A DNA stretch of 19,979 nt, taken from the NCBI GenBank assembly GCA_021014945.1, contig MU266710.1:1-19979 (forward strand), written 5' to 3'. This DNA comes from Leucogyrophana mollusca. Lineage: Eukaryota > Basidiomycota > Agaricomycetes > Boletales. Shown here one piece after another: positions 19,840-19,979 of this stretch. A program made the position numbers and the translations under genes. Under the pieces are notes generated by a model. That model was not told the DNA's origin. It did not search any database and was given only the letters and a program-made list of their open reading frames with translations. The first letter of the stretch is position 1, and each line of letters begins with the position of its first letter.

Positions 19840-19884
19840 TATGCCGCATAGCTCTACAATTAGTGCCCGATGTCTGTGTCGAAG
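19840..19884 (-). repeat. Right inner inverted repeat, 45 bp
   Basis: Inverted copy of 719-763 with three mismatches. It contains TAGTG at 19861-19865, the counterpart of CACTA at 738-742. It lies about 100 bp downstream of the stop codon of the 13-exon gene and abuts the outer repeat directly. Confidence 0.9.
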
Positions 19885-19979
19885 CATGGTCCAAGTGCAA
19901 GGATGGGGCGAAGGAGGTGGCGCTAACGGCTTTGGATTCTGTGAGGCGCCGGTTGGAACCAGATGTGACTGTGGTCGTG
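19885..19979 (-). repeat. Right outer terminal inverted repeat, 95 bp
   Basis: This is the exact reverse complement of 1-95. On this side it directly joins the inner 45-bp repeat (19840-19884), giving a continuous arm of 140 bp. The transcript of the gene ending at 19739 would run into it. Confidence 0.95.

Larger units (their letters stand above)
1..19979. mobile_element. Candidate large CACTA-superfamily (Tnp2) DNA transposon with cargo genes
   Basis: Seen: a perfect 95-bp inverted repeat sits exactly at both window ends and starts with CAC. A spliced Tnp2-type transposase of 1258 codons lies in the middle, and six other well supported genes plus one split-ORF candidate lie between the repeats. 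Known: CACTA/EnSpm (CMC) elements end in inverted repeats starting CAC and encode Tnp2 transposases. Inferred: the whole window is one element and the non-transposase genes are passengers or accessory genes. Target-site duplications would lie outside the window, so the boundary cannot be proven. The alternative is a contig ending in the same dispersed repeat on both sides. Confidence 0.45.

Noticed and set aside
1..19979. A Starship element or a CRISPR-like or prokaryotic defence island
   Set aside because: No tyrosine recombinase of the DUF3435 type, no regularly spaced direct repeats and no uninterrupted bacterial-style operon are seen; all genes carry spliceosomal introns.

Overview
The window looks like nuclear DNA of a basidiomycete fungus, most likely an agaricomycete. 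Genes on both strands are cut by many short GT-AG introns (mostly 45-70 nt). The central gene encodes a Tnp2-family (Transposase_21, CACTA/EnSpm) transposase of the kind common in mushroom genomes. No tRNA, rRNA, CRISPR array or prokaryote-style operon was seen. All gene models below were spliced by eye; in each, exon phases add up and the frame stays open from start to stop.

Layout: (1) 1-95 and 19885-19979 are a perfect 95-bp inverted repeat lying exactly at the two window ends. A second inverted pair of 45 bp with 3 mismatches (719-763 and 19840-19884) touches the outer repeat on the right but is 623 bp away from it on the left. (2) 213-3962 holds two divergent paralogous genes, each for a seven-bladed WD40 propeller with one C-terminal membrane helix. 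(3) 4222-6304 (minus) encodes a 573-aa low-complexity protein with octapeptide repeats. (4) 6673-9679 (plus) holds a small protein of unrecognised family, a doubtful ORF, and a heptad-repeat protein with a C-terminal membrane helix. (5) 9837-13845 (plus) is an apparently intact 1258-aa Tnp2 transposase. (6) 14222-15219 (minus) is a coiled-coil RING protein. (7) 15673-19739 (plus) is a 13-exon gene for a large low-complexity, probably nuclear protein containing an internal exon-plus-intron duplication.

Interpretation: the segment is best read as a large CACTA-superfamily DNA transposon of about 20 kb. It would carry its transposase, a possible accessory DNA-binding protein (the 13-exon gene) and extra cargo: the WD40-membrane pair, the RING protein and the coiled-coil membrane protein. 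No gene is plainly broken. A competing reading must be kept open: the window may be a whole assembly contig whose two ends stop in the same dispersed repeat. An exact 95-base match is what a graph assembler with K=96 would leave, and the repeat carries a long open frame that runs outward. A CACTA/TAGTG pair at 738 and 19865, inside the inner repeat, gives a second candidate for the true element ends.
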